DNA from: Shewanella sp. OPT22 | GTDB lineage: Bacteria; Pseudomonadota; Gammaproteobacteria; Enterobacterales; Shewanellaceae | Reading direction: 5' to 3' | Length of the DNA: 64,000 nt | Assembly: GCF_004168585.1 (NCBI RefSeq) | Contig: NZ_PGVH01000013.1 | Span: 117,562-181,561 of the forward strand | Shown: in pieces, positions 9,704 through 18,676 of the stretch | How positions within the stretch are numbered: the first letter of the stretch is position 1 | Layout: each line of letters starts with the position of its first letter | Notes under the pieces: model-generated | Database searches by the model: none | What the model was told of the DNA's origin: nothing | The model's input: only the letters and a program-made list of their open reading frames with translations | Translations under genes and position numbers: made by a program

Positions 9704-9808
9704 GGTTCCCTCAGAGCCAACACCCCGGCACATGAGTCGCTTGCTGTGGCTGCTGCCTTCCGGCTCTGACCAAGTCCACAAGTTATCATTGCGGGGGGAC
9801 CCTGAGGT
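9704..9808 (-). ncRNA. ffs: Signal recognition particle RNA (4.5S RNA)
   Basis: Read on the minus strand, the segment contains the invariant SRP helix 8 core: GGTCAGAGCCGGAAGGCAGC around 9750-9770, with the GGAAG tetraloop and the asymmetric AGCAGCC loop that bind Ffh. It is followed by TGTGCCGGGGTG pairing back to CCCCCCGCA. The outer stem CCTCAG/CTGAGG closes it. Ends are estimated from pairing and may be off by several bases. With Ffh and FtsY it delivers nascent membrane proteins to the translocon. A hairpin with arms TCCAAAAT/ATTTTGGA at 9683-9703 may terminate it. Confidence 0.93.
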
Positions 9809-9956
9809 CACCATAGAATTCTTCAGTAAGGAACTGAAGACGAGACGAATTATCCATGATCAGATTGTGCTTAGCAAGTGATTAAACTACATATGATCTC
9901 TAAGTGGGTAACTAATGTTCAACTTTTCGTAATCAAGAAAAAAAGACAACAAAAAA

Positions 9957-9973
9957 GCCGCTTAATAAGCGGC
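9957..9973 (-). terminator. Rho-independent terminator of fabB
   Basis: GCCGCTT and AAGCGGC pair around a 3-nt loop. On the minus strand a run of six T follows immediately, the standard intrinsic terminator for the fabB transcript. T residues also follow on the plus strand but only briefly. Confidence 0.88.
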
Positions 9974-9997
9974 TTTATATAAAGAGTAGTTCTGGAA

Positions 9998-11209
9998 CTA
10001 CTTGTACTTTTTCATTACCAAAGTAGCGTTTGTGCCACCGAAACCAAAGCTGTTACTCATAACAGTGTTCAGTTCAGCATCACGATATTCACTAACAATT
10101 TGCAGACCTGCTGCATTTTCATCTAAATTTTCAATATTGATGCTTGGGGCAATAAAACCATTTTCCATCATCAATAGACTGTAGATAGCTTCATGAGCAC
10201 CCGCAGCACCTAAAGCGTGCCCCGTCATAGACTTAGTTGATGCTGTTGGCGGGCAATCGTTACCGAAAACTTCTTTAATCGCTTCTAATTCGCGAGTATC
10301 ACCTACTGGTGTAGATGTACCGTGAGTATTGATGTAATCAATACCACCTTCAACATTCGCTAACGCTTCCTGCATACAACGAACAGCACCTTCACCAGAT
10401 GGAGCAACCATATCGTAACCGTCTGAAGAAGCACCGTAACCTATGATTTCAGCGTAGATTTTTGCACCACGTGCTAGCGCGTGCTCTAGTTCTTCAACAA
10501 CGACAATTGCACCGCCACCAGAAATAACGAAACCATCACGGTCCGCATCATAAGTACGAGACGCTTTCTCTGGAGTCTCATTGTATTGAGTAGACAATGC
10601 GCCCATAGCGTCAAAGCCCATTGCTAGAGTCCAATCTACTTCTTCAGAACCACCAGCAAACACCATATCTTGTTTACCAAGCTGGATAAGTTCAGCTGCG
10701 TGACCAATACAGTGTGCACTGGTTGCGCAAGCAGAGCTGATTGAGTAGTTGTGACCTTTAATCTTGAAAGGTGTTGCCAAACATGCACTTGAAGTACTCG
10801 ACATGATACGTGGTACTACATAAGGGCCAACACGCTTAACGCCACGGCTTCGTAATGTATCTGCCGCTTGAACTTGGTTTTTTGAAGAAGCACCACCAGT
10901 ACCAACAACTAAGCCAGTTCTTGGGTTGCTGATTTGCTCTTCTGTTAATTGTGCGTCTTCAATTGCTTCTTGCATCGCAATGTATGCGTAAGCAGCTGCA
11001 TCGCCCATGAAGCGTAATGCTTTACGATCAATGTGCTCTTTTGTATCAAGGTCGATGTTACCCCAAACACGGCTACGAAGATTCATTTCTTCGAATTGCT
11101 CAGAATAGGTAATACCGCTGCGACCAGCTTTTAATGACTCAGTGACTTCTTGTTTGTTGTTACCGATACTAGATACAACACCGATACCACTAATGACGAC
11201 TCTTTTCAT
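9998..11209 (-). CDS. fabB: 3-oxoacyl-ACP synthase I (FabB)
   Basis: This 403-residue condensing enzyme elongates acyl-ACP in fatty-acid synthesis and is needed for unsaturated chains. The nucleophile Cys lies in [14 protein letters not shown] near residue 160, and the two catalytic His are in [11 protein letters not shown] and [13 protein letters not shown]. The N-terminus [17 protein letters not shown] and C-terminal [16 protein letters not shown] are typical. It is transcribed alone, divergent from mnmC across 123 bp, with its own terminator. I looked for FabR or FadR operators in the divergent gap and found none convincing. Confidence 0.96.
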   Translation of the reverse strand: MKRVVISGIGVVSSIGNNKQEVTESLKAGRSGITYSEQFEEMNLRSRVWGNIDLDTKEHIDRKALRFMGDAAAYAYIAMQEAIEDAQLTEEQISNPRTGLVVGTGGASSKNQVQAADTLRSRGVKRVGPYVVPRIMSSTSSACLATPFKIKGHNYSISSACATSAHCIGHAAELIQLGKQDMVFAGGSEEVDWTLAMGFDAMGALSTQYNETPEKASRTYDADRDGFVISGGGAIVVVEELEHALARGAKIYAEIIGYGASSDGYDMVAPSGEGAVRCMQEALANVEGGIDYINTHGTSTPVGDTRELEAIKEVFGNDCPPTASTKSMTGHALGAAGAHEAIYSLLMMENGFIAPSINIENLDENAAGLQIVSEYRDAELNTVMSNSFGFGGTNATLVMKKYK

Positions 11210-11332
11210 TTGTTAACTATCCATTTCAATTTTCTGCGACAATGGTAGCTGTTTTACCAACTAAAAGTGGTCAGCTTTCAGTAACCACGGGTAAAATAGG
11301 CTAAATTGCGGTAAAGAATTAGGTAAAAATCA

Positions 11333-13279
11333 GTGAATCTTCACCATGTTAACGACAAAACCATGCAAATTAAGCGATATCCGAATGAGATAATCAAGTT
11401 TTTTCAGGAAAACTATCCTGAAAAGCCTGATTTAGCTCATCTTATTTTTGACTTCCAATGGCAACTATTTGAGACATACGATAATCAGCTCTCAGTAACC
11501 ATGGTAGAAGTGGATTCTTCCGTTGAGCTACTCAGTTTACTTTATCTGCAAAAAGAGTGCTTTACTAAAACAGCATTACATATCCGTCTTATTTGTAACG
11601 ACTTATCAATTTGGCAAGATGTGTTCTCATTTGAGAATTCTGACTCCCCTGCTCTACAAAGAGTTACCGAAAACCTCAAACACATTTCACCAGTTAATAT
11701 TTTAAGTTGGCAAAGGTTTAAGTTTGATGACGGCAAGGTAATTTTAGATATTTACCCTAATGCTGATGATGTATCTGATAATTACCCTATTAAAGACAGA
11801 ACTAAAGCTCAAGCTATCCAGTTTGGAATGGGTTTTAACACAGAACAAACTTCACATGCTGTAGCAAGCTTTATCTCAAAGACTTCAATCTCGCTTGCTT
11901 CGATTTTTATTGCCGACGAACAACCGCTAAGTAAATCATTTATTAATGAGCGATTGTTTAGCGACTCTTTAAAAAGTTATGGAGAAGCAACGGCTCAGAA
12001 ACACCACTTATGTCCTATTCCTCGAACTAAAAGTGATATAGAGGCGCCCGTTGCAATTATCGGAGGTGGGCTTGCCAGTGTACATTTAGCTTTGTCATTA
12101 GCTGAGCGTGGGAAAACTGTAAAAATATTCTGTAAAGATAGTGAAGTAGCACAAGGTGCCTCAGGAAATAAACAAGGTGCTCTTTATCCATTACTGACTC
12201 CTGAAAATTCCGAATTAAGCCAATTCTTTCAGCAAGCTTTTTTATTCAGTCGTCAACGTGTCCAGCAACTTTCATCTGATGGCTATAAACTCGACCATGA
12301 TTTTTGTGGCGTATTACAAAGTGGTCATGATGAGCGCTCGACTGACAGGTTAAACAAAATTCTTGATGGACAAGATTGGCCGGACGAAATTGTCCAACCC
12401 GTTACAGCTGTTCAAGCAAATAACATTGCTGGTATCGATATCGATAAGCCAGCTGCATTTTATCCTTTAGCTGGCTGGGTTTGCCCGTTTGAGTTTACTC
12501 AAGCGACTTTAGCTAAAGCACAAAGCTTAAGTGATGTTTCGATTCACTATAACCATGAAATCACTAAACTCGAAAACACTGAGGATGGTTGGTTACTTCA
12601 GACCGATAAAAAAGTTTTTGGCCCATTTAAACAAGTCGTCAATGCCACAGGCTCACAATTGATCAACTTTGAGCAAACTAAAGAGTTACCTGCTTCAAAC
12701 TTCAGAGGTCAAGTGAGTCATATTCCCTCTCGTTCAAAAATATCTAAATTGAAAACAGTTATCTGCGCTCATGGATATATGACACCAGCAAATAACAATA
12801 TGCATTGTGTCGGTGCAAGCTATGTTCGATTAAGTCATGACCGCAGTTATCAGCCTATTGAACAACTGGATAACTTACAAAAGATGCAGCATAGCTATCC
12901 AGAGAAAGAATGGATTGATGACATTGACATTTCTGGTCACGATGCCAGAGTTGGCGTGCGTATGGTCACCCGCGATCACTTCCCGATGCTCGGATGTGCG
13001 CCTGATTATGAAAAGTTGGTTGAGATGCAAAAGCCAATTTTGAATAAACGTAAATCGTATGTTGAGCAGTACTGGAGAGATACTGAAGCTCCGATCATTG
13101 AAGGTTTATACGTGCTGGGAGCTTTGGGCTCTCGTGGCCTATGTTCTGGACCACTAGCCGCTGAAGTGATGGCATCATTACTTTGCAATGAAATCCCGCC
13201 TGTCGATTACAATCTTTTGAAAAAGCTTAACCCGAACCGGATGTGGATTAGGAAGATTGAGAAGAATAAGCCGATTTAA
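11333..13279 (+). CDS. mnmC: MnmC, tRNA wobble-uridine modification enzyme with degenerate methyltransferase half
   Basis: The 648-residue protein starts at GTG 11333. The C-terminal FAD-dependent oxidase half is intact: the dinucleotide motif VAIIGGGLASVHLALSLAE near residue 241-260, GASGNKQGALYPLL, YPLAGWVCPFE, VGVRMVTRDHFPMLG and ALGSRGLCSGPLAAE. This half converts cmnm5s2U34 to nm5s2U34 in tRNA. The N-terminal 230 residues align in length with the MnmD methyltransferase but lack the FGTGLNFL SAM-binding motif and the DGFAPxxNP catalytic segment, so methyl transfer is unlikely. From memory, Shewanella MnmC proteins show a similarly reduced N-terminal half. The gene is divergent from fabB and followed by a long palindrome. 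Confidence 0.92.
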   Translation: MNLHHVNDKTMQIKRYPNEIIKFFQENYPEKPDLAHLIFDFQWQLFETYDNQLSVTMVEVDSSVELLSLLYLQKECFTKTALHIRLICNDLSIWQDVFSFENSDSPALQRVTENLKHISPVNILSWQRFKFDDGKVILDIYPNADDVSDNYPIKDRTKAQAIQFGMGFNTEQTSHAVASFISKTSISLASIFIADEQPLSKSFINERLFSDSLKSYGEATAQKHHLCPIPRTKSDIEAPVAIIGGGLASVHLALSLAERGKTVKIFCKDSEVAQGASGNKQGALYPLLTPENSELSQFFQQAFLFSRQRVQQLSSDGYKLDHDFCGVLQSGHDERSTDRLNKILDGQDWPDEIVQPVTAVQANNIAGIDIDKPAAFYPLAGWVCPFEFTQATLAKAQSLSDVSIHYNHEITKLENTEDGWLLQTDKKVFGPFKQVVNATGSQLINFEQTKELPASNFRGQVSHIPSRSKISKLKTVICAHGYMTPANNNMHCVGASYVRLSHDRSYQPIEQLDNLQKMQHSYPEKEWIDDIDISGHDARVGVRMVTRDHFPMLGCAPDYEKLVEMQKPILNKRKSYVEQYWRDTEAPIIEGLYVLGALGSRGLCSGPLAAEVMASLLCNEIPPVDYNLLKKLNPNRMWIRKIEKNKPI

Positions 13280-13321
13280 ATAGAGTGCATCAGCAACCTT
13301 ATCCTTAACGTCACATCTACT

Positions 13322-13351
13322 AGATTTAGTTAATTTAAATTAACTAAATCT
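13322..13351 (+). terminator. Perfect 30-bp palindrome after mnmC
   Basis: Bases 13322-13351 read the same on both strands without a mismatch (arms AGATTTAGTTAATTT and its reverse complement), 43 bp after the mnmC stop. As RNA it would be a hairpin of A/U pairs; only TAATCC follows, so it is a weak intrinsic terminator at best. It could instead bind a dimeric protein. Confidence 0.45.
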
Positions 13352-13422
13352 TAATCCTGTCTTCATAAAAATCATGATCTTGCAATTATATTTTATATAA
13401 CTGCTTAAAAAATTAGATTTTT

Positions 13423-13602
13423 ATGAGTTCAGGTTCGGCAATGTTATACACAAACCCTCTCTTCACACCTTCAATTAACGTTGTTGAAGTGGAGGCACTT
13501 TTAATTGAAGGTGATGTAGCATTAGACATCTCTACTCCTGAATTACCAGTAGGGTGCAAGATATATATGCAAGAACAATTAACAAAAAATAAGATACAGT
13601 AA
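13423..13602 (+). CDS. Possible small protein of 59 residues, unrecognised
   Basis: An ATG at 13423 opens a 59-codon frame (MSSGSAMLYTNPLFTPSINV..., ending LTKNKIQ) in the 393-bp gap between mnmC and yfcL. The composition is protein-like and soluble, but there is no clear ribosome-binding site and I recognise no family. A frame on the opposite strand (13413-13643) overlaps it and looks less natural. Real status is uncertain; the rest of the gap holds a palindrome and the yfcL terminator. Confidence 0.3.
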   Translation: MSSGSAMLYTNPLFTPSINVVEVEALLIEGDVALDISTPELPVGCKIYMQEQLTKNKIQ

Positions 13603-13633
13603 GGCACTTTTTCAAACAGTATCTTATAAAAAA

Positions 13634-13655
13634 TAGCCCTCAATCATGAGGGCTA
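13634..13655 (-). terminator. Intrinsic terminator of the prmB-aroC-yfcL operon
   Basis: TAGCCCTCA (13634-13642) and TGAGGGCTA (13647-13655) form a 9-bp stem with a 4-nt loop. On the minus strand it is followed by a T-rich tract (TTTTTTATAAG), just after the yfcL stop codon. Confidence 0.85.
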
Positions 13656-13672
13656 CATCTAAAAATAATTAG

Positions 13673-13942
13673 CTATACAGAAATTTTATTTCTCAACTCT
13701 TTCCAGGCTGATTCCACCAGCACAAAGTCTCCATCTTCGAGCTCTTCTCTGGCCAGTTTCATACACTCGACAACTTTGTTATCTAGGGCTGTAAGCGAGC
13801 TATCATCTTCAGCTTCAAGCTCAGAAAGCACAACAGCAATGTGACCTTGTAAATAACCACTTGCAAACAGCGCATCATCATCGCCATGAACGACAACGTC
13901 TCCAATCCAGCTTTCTAGTGCTGCTTCGTATTGCTCCAACAT
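13673..13942 (-). CDS. yfcL: YfcL family protein
   Basis: I place the start at ATG 13942 (MLEQYEAALESW), because GGAGAAG lies just ahead of it and the longer frame would run into the upstream gene. The 89-residue acidic protein is rich in Glu and Asp, with a helical pattern through to KELRNKISV, and matches the YfcL family, a small conserved protein of unknown function found next to aroC in enteric bacteria and Shewanella. Its start codon lies one base after the stop of the kinase-like gene, so the two are translationally close. Confidence 0.85.
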   Translation of the reverse strand: MLEQYEAALESWIGDVVVHGDDDALFASGYLQGHIAVVLSELEAEDDSSLTALDNKVVECMKLAREELEDGDFVLVESAWKELRNKISV

Positions 13943-13943
13943 T

Positions 13944-15068
13944 TTACTTCTCCAATTCTTCTGGTGTGGCAACTTGATACATTACGCTGTCATGGTAACC
14001 GGTAATGACTTGATAATACCCACTCAATTCACTGTCTAAATTCGGGTCGCCACTATCCACGATTAATGGTCGACCTTCAAGTGCTTTCAACTTACTTTTT
14101 GTCGCTAAAATAATAATATTTTCTTTTCCAATGCGACGGATCAAATCTGGTGATAATTGTTGATTCCCTCGGCCGAAAATATGGCCCTGACCACCAATTA
14201 AGGTAATCACTAATTTTGTTGATTTCCCTTCAGTCAGCTCTAACAGTCTCTGCGCAGTAAGATCAGACTCAACAATTGCTTCATTTAAAATTAAGTCCAC
14301 ACCAAGCAAGGTATTATCTAAACCCAAGGACTCCATAACGGCAGCAACCGTTGATCCAGATCCCATGACGTAAAGTTCGTCTTCCATTGACTCAATAACA
14401 TCTGCAGCAATATCAGATAAAACAAGCTCATCGACTTCTTTACCGCCCATTTTAACAGCTTGAATATACCTTGGTTCGGCAGGTACCAACATTTCACCAA
14501 ATCGTCTGGCCTTTACTACTCCACCACGAAAAGCAGCTTCATCAATATCCATAACATCAGCGTTCATCAAACTGACTAACTCACCTTCAAGTAGCATCTT
14601 AACGACAAGACCTGAGGCTTTTGGAGTAATACCATAAACACCTGAGTGAATTTTTACGCCAGCAGGAACACCTAAAACAGGTAGGTCTTCACGAACGACT
14701 TTAAAAATATCCCTCGCAGTGCCATCGCCACCCGCAAATAGCAGAAGGTCAATGGTTGTTTGATTTAGGATTTTCACAGACTCTTGAGTGTCTTTAGCTT
14801 CAGGACGATTGGGAGCTTGATATACCATCTTAATATTAAAGCCAAGCTCATGGGCTATGCTCTCACCCATGTCACCACTAGCAGTGTAGATTTCAATTTG
14901 ATCTTTATAAGGTAATAAAACTTTTAAAGCTTCAACCATGCGCAAATGTGCTTTGGGAGTAGCACCCAGTGCCATTGCTTGCTCAGCAACACCATCGCTT
15001 CCTTTTAAGGCAACACTTCCACCTAACCCAGCATAAGGGTTAACAATCAACCCAAGTCGAAACGGCAT
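13944..15068 (-). CDS. ATP-NAD kinase family protein (COG3199 type)
   Basis: The 374-residue protein starts MPFRLGLIVNPYAGLGGSVALKG and carries LLFAGGDGTARDIFKVV near residues 100-120, the GGDG nucleotide-binding motif shared by NAD kinases and diacylglycerol kinases. A C-terminal segment with LITLIGGQGHIFGRGNQQLS is typical of the AcoX/ATP-NAD kinase-like branch. The exact substrate is not established for this family. It sits in the prmB-aroC-kinase-yfcL operon, 41 bp after aroC and next to yfcL, an order I associate with Shewanella and relatives. Confidence 0.87.
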   Translation of the reverse strand: MPFRLGLIVNPYAGLGGSVALKGSDGVAEQAMALGATPKAHLRMVEALKVLLPYKDQIEIYTASGDMGESIAHELGFNIKMVYQAPNRPEAKDTQESVKILNQTTIDLLLFAGGDGTARDIFKVVREDLPVLGVPAGVKIHSGVYGITPKASGLVVKMLLEGELVSLMNADVMDIDEAAFRGGVVKARRFGEMLVPAEPRYIQAVKMGGKEVDELVLSDIAADVIESMEDELYVMGSGSTVAAVMESLGLDNTLLGVDLILNEAIVESDLTAQRLLELTEGKSTKLVITLIGGQGHIFGRGNQQLSPDLIRRIGKENIIILATKSKLKALEGRPLIVDSGDPNLDSELSGYYQVITGYHDSVMYQVATPEELEK

Positions 15069-15109
15069 CGTTAAATCCCCTTTTTATTTTTATCACAAAC
15101 TCAATGTGC

Positions 15110-16207
15110 TTATTCAGACATACCAAGTTCAGGCGTATTACGATTCACATCGACATTTTGACCACGGTTTCGAATAACATGATCCATTAGAGTAATTGCG
15201 AGCATGGCCTCAGCAATGGGCACGGCACGAATGCCTACACAAGGGTCATGGCGACCTTTTGTTACAATATCAATTTCATTACCATGCTTATCAATTGTCT
15301 TACCAGGAATACTGATGCTTGATGTTGGCTTGAGTGCAATTGATGCCAATATAGGTTGTCCTGAGGAGATCCCCCCCAATACACCACCCGCATGATTGGA
15401 TTCAAAACCTTTTGGTGACATTAAGTCACGACCTTCAGAACCTTTTTGTTCGACTACGCCAAAGCCATCACCAATCTCAACACCTTTTACAGCGTTAATG
15501 CTCATTAAAGAATGAGCAATATCAGCATCTAGCCGATCAAATACAGGCTCACCAAGACCTACAGGCACATTAGTAGCGATTACTGAAACTTTTGCACCAA
15601 CACTATCTCCTTCCTTTTTTAAATCACGCATATATTCATCTAGAGCTTCAAGCTTCGAAGAATCTGGGAAGAAAAAAGGATTTGTCTCAATCAAATCAAA
15701 ATCTATCGTTTCAGCTTTAATTGGCCCTAATTGAGATAGAAATCCAGTAACTTGAATGCCATGTTTATCTCGTAAATACTTCTTCGCAATGGCTCCAGCG
15801 GCAACACGCATTGCAGTTTCACGAGCAGAGGAACGACCGCCGCCACGATAATCTCGAAAACCATACTTTTGCTCGTAAGTATAATCGGCATGCCCAGGAC
15901 GGAAAGTGTCTTTGATATTGGAGTAGTCTTGACTGCGTTGGTCGGTATTTTCAATCAATAAACCAATTGATGTACCTGTGGTTTTCCCTTCAAATACACC
16001 AGAAAGTATTTTGACCTCATCGGGCTCACGACGTGCAGTAGTATAACGAGATGTACCTGGACGACGTCTATCCAATTCTTTTTGAATTTCTTGTTCTGAA
16101 ATTTCAATCCCTGGAGGGCAACCATCAACAATACAGCCTAATGCCTTACCATGACTCTCACCAAAGGTAGTTACAATGAAGCTTGAACCTATGCTGTTTC
16201 CTGACAC
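15110..16207 (-). CDS. aroC: Chorismate synthase (AroC)
   Basis: Full-length enzyme of 365 residues for the last shikimate step, converting EPSP to chorismate with reduced FMN. Signatures: [18 protein letters not shown] at residues 15-32, [29 protein letters not shown] (long conserved segment around residues 103-131), [17 protein letters not shown] and [16 protein letters not shown]. It begins 9 bp after the prmB stop codon and is therefore co-transcribed with it. Confidence 0.97.
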   Translation of the reverse strand: MSGNSIGSSFIVTTFGESHGKALGCIVDGCPPGIEISEQEIQKELDRRRPGTSRYTTARREPDEVKILSGVFEGKTTGTSIGLLIENTDQRSQDYSNIKDTFRPGHADYTYEQKYGFRDYRGGGRSSARETAMRVAAGAIAKKYLRDKHGIQVTGFLSQLGPIKAETIDFDLIETNPFFFPDSSKLEALDEYMRDLKKEGDSVGAKVSVIATNVPVGLGEPVFDRLDADIAHSLMSINAVKGVEIGDGFGVVEQKGSEGRDLMSPKGFESNHAGGVLGGISSGQPILASIALKPTSSISIPGKTIDKHGNEIDIVTKGRHDPCVGIRAVPIAEAMLAITLMDHVIRNRGQNVDVNRNTPELGMSE

Positions 16208-16216
16208 ACCGAATCC

Positions 16217-17158
16217 TTATTGGTCTTTAAAAATTGCAAATAGACTTTCATTTTCGACAAGTTGATCACGAGTCAGTACAAATACGCCATCACCGCCGTG
16301 CTCAAAGTTAACCCATGTAAATGGTACATCTGGGAACTGTTCAATCAAGTGAACCATAGAGTTACCCACTTCGACCACTAATACACCTTCTTCTGTTAAG
16401 TAATCAGCCGCATTGGCTAAAATACGTTTAGTGAGATCTAAACCGTCACGCCCTGAAGCTAAACCTAATTCAGGCTCGTGATGATATTCATCTGGCATAT
16501 CATCAATATCCTCTTGGTCCACATACGGTGGATTAGATACAATCAGATCATACTGAGGACCCTTTGGTATTGACGAAAACACATCAGACTGCATAGGGAA
16601 TACTCGCTCAATCATGCCATGTGACTCAACATTGATTTGAGCAACTTCAAGCGCATCATCACTGATATCTAACGCATCAACTTCTGCATCTTCAAATTCA
16701 TAAGCACATGCGATTGCAATACAAGCACTACCTGTACATAAATCTAACACTCGATTTACTTGCTTGTTATACAACCAAGGGCTAAAACGATTGCCAATCA
16801 ATTCTGCGATCGGAGATCTTGGTACAAGAACACGCTCATCAACATAAAATTCAAAACCAGAAAACCATGCTTTATTGGTTAGGTATGGCACTGGTAAACG
16901 CTCTTGAACACGACGAATGACGAGTTCAACAATCTTATGCTTTTCAGATGCCGTTAAATTTGAATGAATAACTTGCTGACCAATTTCATGAGGTAAATGC
17001 AGCGCATGAAATACCAAAGCAATAGCTTCATCCCACGCATTATCAGTGCCGTGACCATAATAAATGCCAGCGTCATTAAAACGGCTAACAGACCAACGCA
17101 ACATGTCGCCAATGGTACGAAGCTCATTTACCGCTTCATCAACAAAAATTCTATCCAA
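16217..17158 (-). CDS. prmB: Ribosomal protein L3 N5-glutamine methyltransferase (PrmB)
   Basis: The 313-residue SAM-dependent methyltransferase has [19 protein letters not shown] as SAM motif I and [17 protein letters not shown] as the NPPY active-site motif that positions the amide nitrogen of Gln. PrmB, rather than PrmC, is indicated by the N-terminal [14 protein letters not shown] segment and by the location before aroC. It methylates a Gln of ribosomal protein L3. First gene of the aroC operon; divergent from smrB across 108 bp that should hold both promoters. Confidence 0.95.
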   Translation of the reverse strand: MDRIFVDEAVNELRTIGDMLRWSVSRFNDAGIYYGHGTDNAWDEAIALVFHALHLPHEIGQQVIHSNLTASEKHKIVELVIRRVQERLPVPYLTNKAWFSGFEFYVDERVLVPRSPIAELIGNRFSPWLYNKQVNRVLDLCTGSACIAIACAYEFEDAEVDALDISDDALEVAQINVESHGMIERVFPMQSDVFSSIPKGPQYDLIVSNPPYVDQEDIDDMPDEYHHEPELGLASGRDGLDLTKRILANAADYLTEEGVLVVEVGNSMVHLIEQFPDVPFTWVNFEHGGDGVFVLTRDQLVENESLFAIFKDQ

Positions 17159-17266
17159 AATACGCTCCGATATTTATTACTGTGATGAGGTCATCCCTTC
17201 ATCAATTATGCTTTGTATTTTACCGAAAGTATGTCAACTTGCCACAAGATTAAGTAAAATAAAGCC

Positions 17267-17791
17267 ATGAACAAGAAGACTGATAACAATGACTTTGACT
17301 CGTTTGCTGACCTAATGAATGGTGTAAAGCCGCTGAAGCAGGACAAAGTACATTTCAAACAAACCGCTAAATCTAAGAAAATATTGCAAGAACGCGAACA
17401 AAAGCTTCATGCTGATAGCTACTTTTCTGATACTTATCAACCTTATCTCCCAGATGAAGGCCCCATGCGTTGGAGCCAAGATGGCATTGATAAGCATGAA
17501 GTCAAACGTTTAAGGCGTGGGGATTATGTACCTGAATTGATTTTAGATTTACACGGTATGCGCCAAACTGAAGCGAAACTTGAAATTGCCGCACTAATAC
17601 GAGCCTGTGTAAAACAGCATATGAACTGCTGTAATATCATGCATGGTCATGGCACCGGGATTTTAAAACAACAATTACCAATGTGGTTGGCACAACACCC
17701 AAAAGTTTTAGCCTTTCATCAAGCTCCCAAAGAATGGGGTGGTGACGCTGCCTTAATCGTTTTGGTCGATATCGAAGATGGTGGCTTCTAG
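17267..17791 (+). CDS. smrB: Smr-domain protein SmrB, ribosome-rescue endonuclease
   Basis: The 174-residue protein has a flexible charged N-terminus and a C-terminal Smr domain: LILDLHGMRQTEAKLEIAAL near residues 94-115 and the IMHGHGTGILKQ motif near residue 125. The DLHG and HGxG motifs are those of the SmrB nuclease that cleaves mRNA between collided ribosomes. Length and position opposite prmB match SmrB (YfcN). Its TAG stop overlaps the last 4 bp of the convergent sixA gene. Confidence 0.94.
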   Translation: MNKKTDNNDFDSFADLMNGVKPLKQDKVHFKQTAKSKKILQEREQKLHADSYFSDTYQPYLPDEGPMRWSQDGIDKHEVKRLRRGDYVPELILDLHGMRQTEAKLEIAALIRACVKQHMNCCNIMHGHGTGILKQQLPMWLAQHPKVLAFHQAPKEWGGDAALIVLVDIEDGGF

Positions 17792-18267
17792 CGCTCTATA
17801 GAAACCGTTTCGGGACTGTTTTGTGATTCTATCACTCTACCTTCAGCTAAAAGATTCAAAATAGTGATGCCTGCTGTTGCAAACAACGGCGGCTCCTCAC
17901 TTGGAATAAATTCATTAACTAAGTAACCGAGCAACGGCATATGAGCGACGACTAATACAGTGTCAGCTTTATAATGTTCAGCATAAGCTTCAATGGCAGT
18001 AGAAGATTGCGAAGGTTCTGAAGATGGAGTCAATTCTGTTAGTGTGCAAACTTTTTTTGCCGTGATGTTCGAGTCTACGATGTTCTTCCAAGTCTGCTGA
18101 GCCCGGACATATGGGCTAACTAACACTAAATCAAACTGTGTAATTGTTTTCGATAACCAAACCGCCATCACTTTAGCTTGCTCTGCACCCAGATCTGTCA
18201 AGATACGCTCTCTATCAGAGTCGGCCTGATAACTTGCTTCACCATGGCGCATCAAAAATAATTGCAT
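17788..18267 (-). CDS. sixA: Phosphohistidine phosphatase SixA
   Basis: This 159-residue member of the histidine-phosphatase (RHG) family starts MQLFLMRHGEASYQA; the RHG motif gives the phospho-accepting His at residue 8. The second conserved His lies in VVAHMPLLGYLV. SixA removes phosphate from the HPt domain of hybrid sensor kinases such as ArcB and from the nitrogen PTS. It is convergent with smrB, overlapping by 4 bp. Confidence 0.92.
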   Translation of the reverse strand: MQLFLMRHGEASYQADSDRERILTDLGAEQAKVMAVWLSKTITQFDLVLVSPYVRAQQTWKNIVDSNITAKKVCTLTELTPSSEPSQSSTAIEAYAEHYKADTVLVVAHMPLLGYLVNEFIPSEEPPLFATAGITILNLLAEGRVIESQNSPETVSIER

Positions 18268-18676
18268 AAATTTCTCTTCTTATTACATATGGAGAACATC
18301 ATCACTAACTCAATTGTAACGCTATTTTGATATTCAACAAAAGCTAATAACGAAATATCCAGATATCGAGTTAAAACTAATAGGAATATCTTTTACTCAA
18401 TAGCAATACTGGTGTGTTAAAATTCAAAACCTTGCTGGTATTCTCCCTATACGAAATAAAAAGCAAAATTGTTCGGTCTTTGATATTTATCACAAACATT
18501 TAATGTTTCTGATACCCGTACCACCTAAACGTGTAAAATTTGCACGATAATAAACATACAATAAACTTGCCGTGAGTCGTCTTGTTCATCCATTTCAAGC
18601 TCGAACAAGCAGCATCTAAGTTTTCTATTTTCTAGAATTTATTTGCGAAAAAGTAATTATAGAACCACTATATATT
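18268..18676. other. Intergenic region of 409 bp between sixA and the M16 protease
   Basis: AT-rich gap between two divergently transcribed genes. It must contain both promoters. I see CTTGTTC/GAACAAG arms (about 18580-18607), which could form a hairpin, and no convincing operator, RNA gene or coding frame of useful length. Confidence 0.5.

Noticed and set aside
9614..9881. Two short frames across the SRP RNA
   Set aside because: The sequence is explained by the conserved 4.5S RNA fold.
11210..11332. Possible FabR or FadR operator between fabB and mnmC
   Set aside because: The half-sites (AGTGGTCAGC) do not form a recognisable palindrome.
13413..13643. A 76-residue minus-strand frame between mnmC and yfcL
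   Set aside because: No ribosome site, and it extends into the yfcL operon terminator; the plus-strand frame is more plausible.
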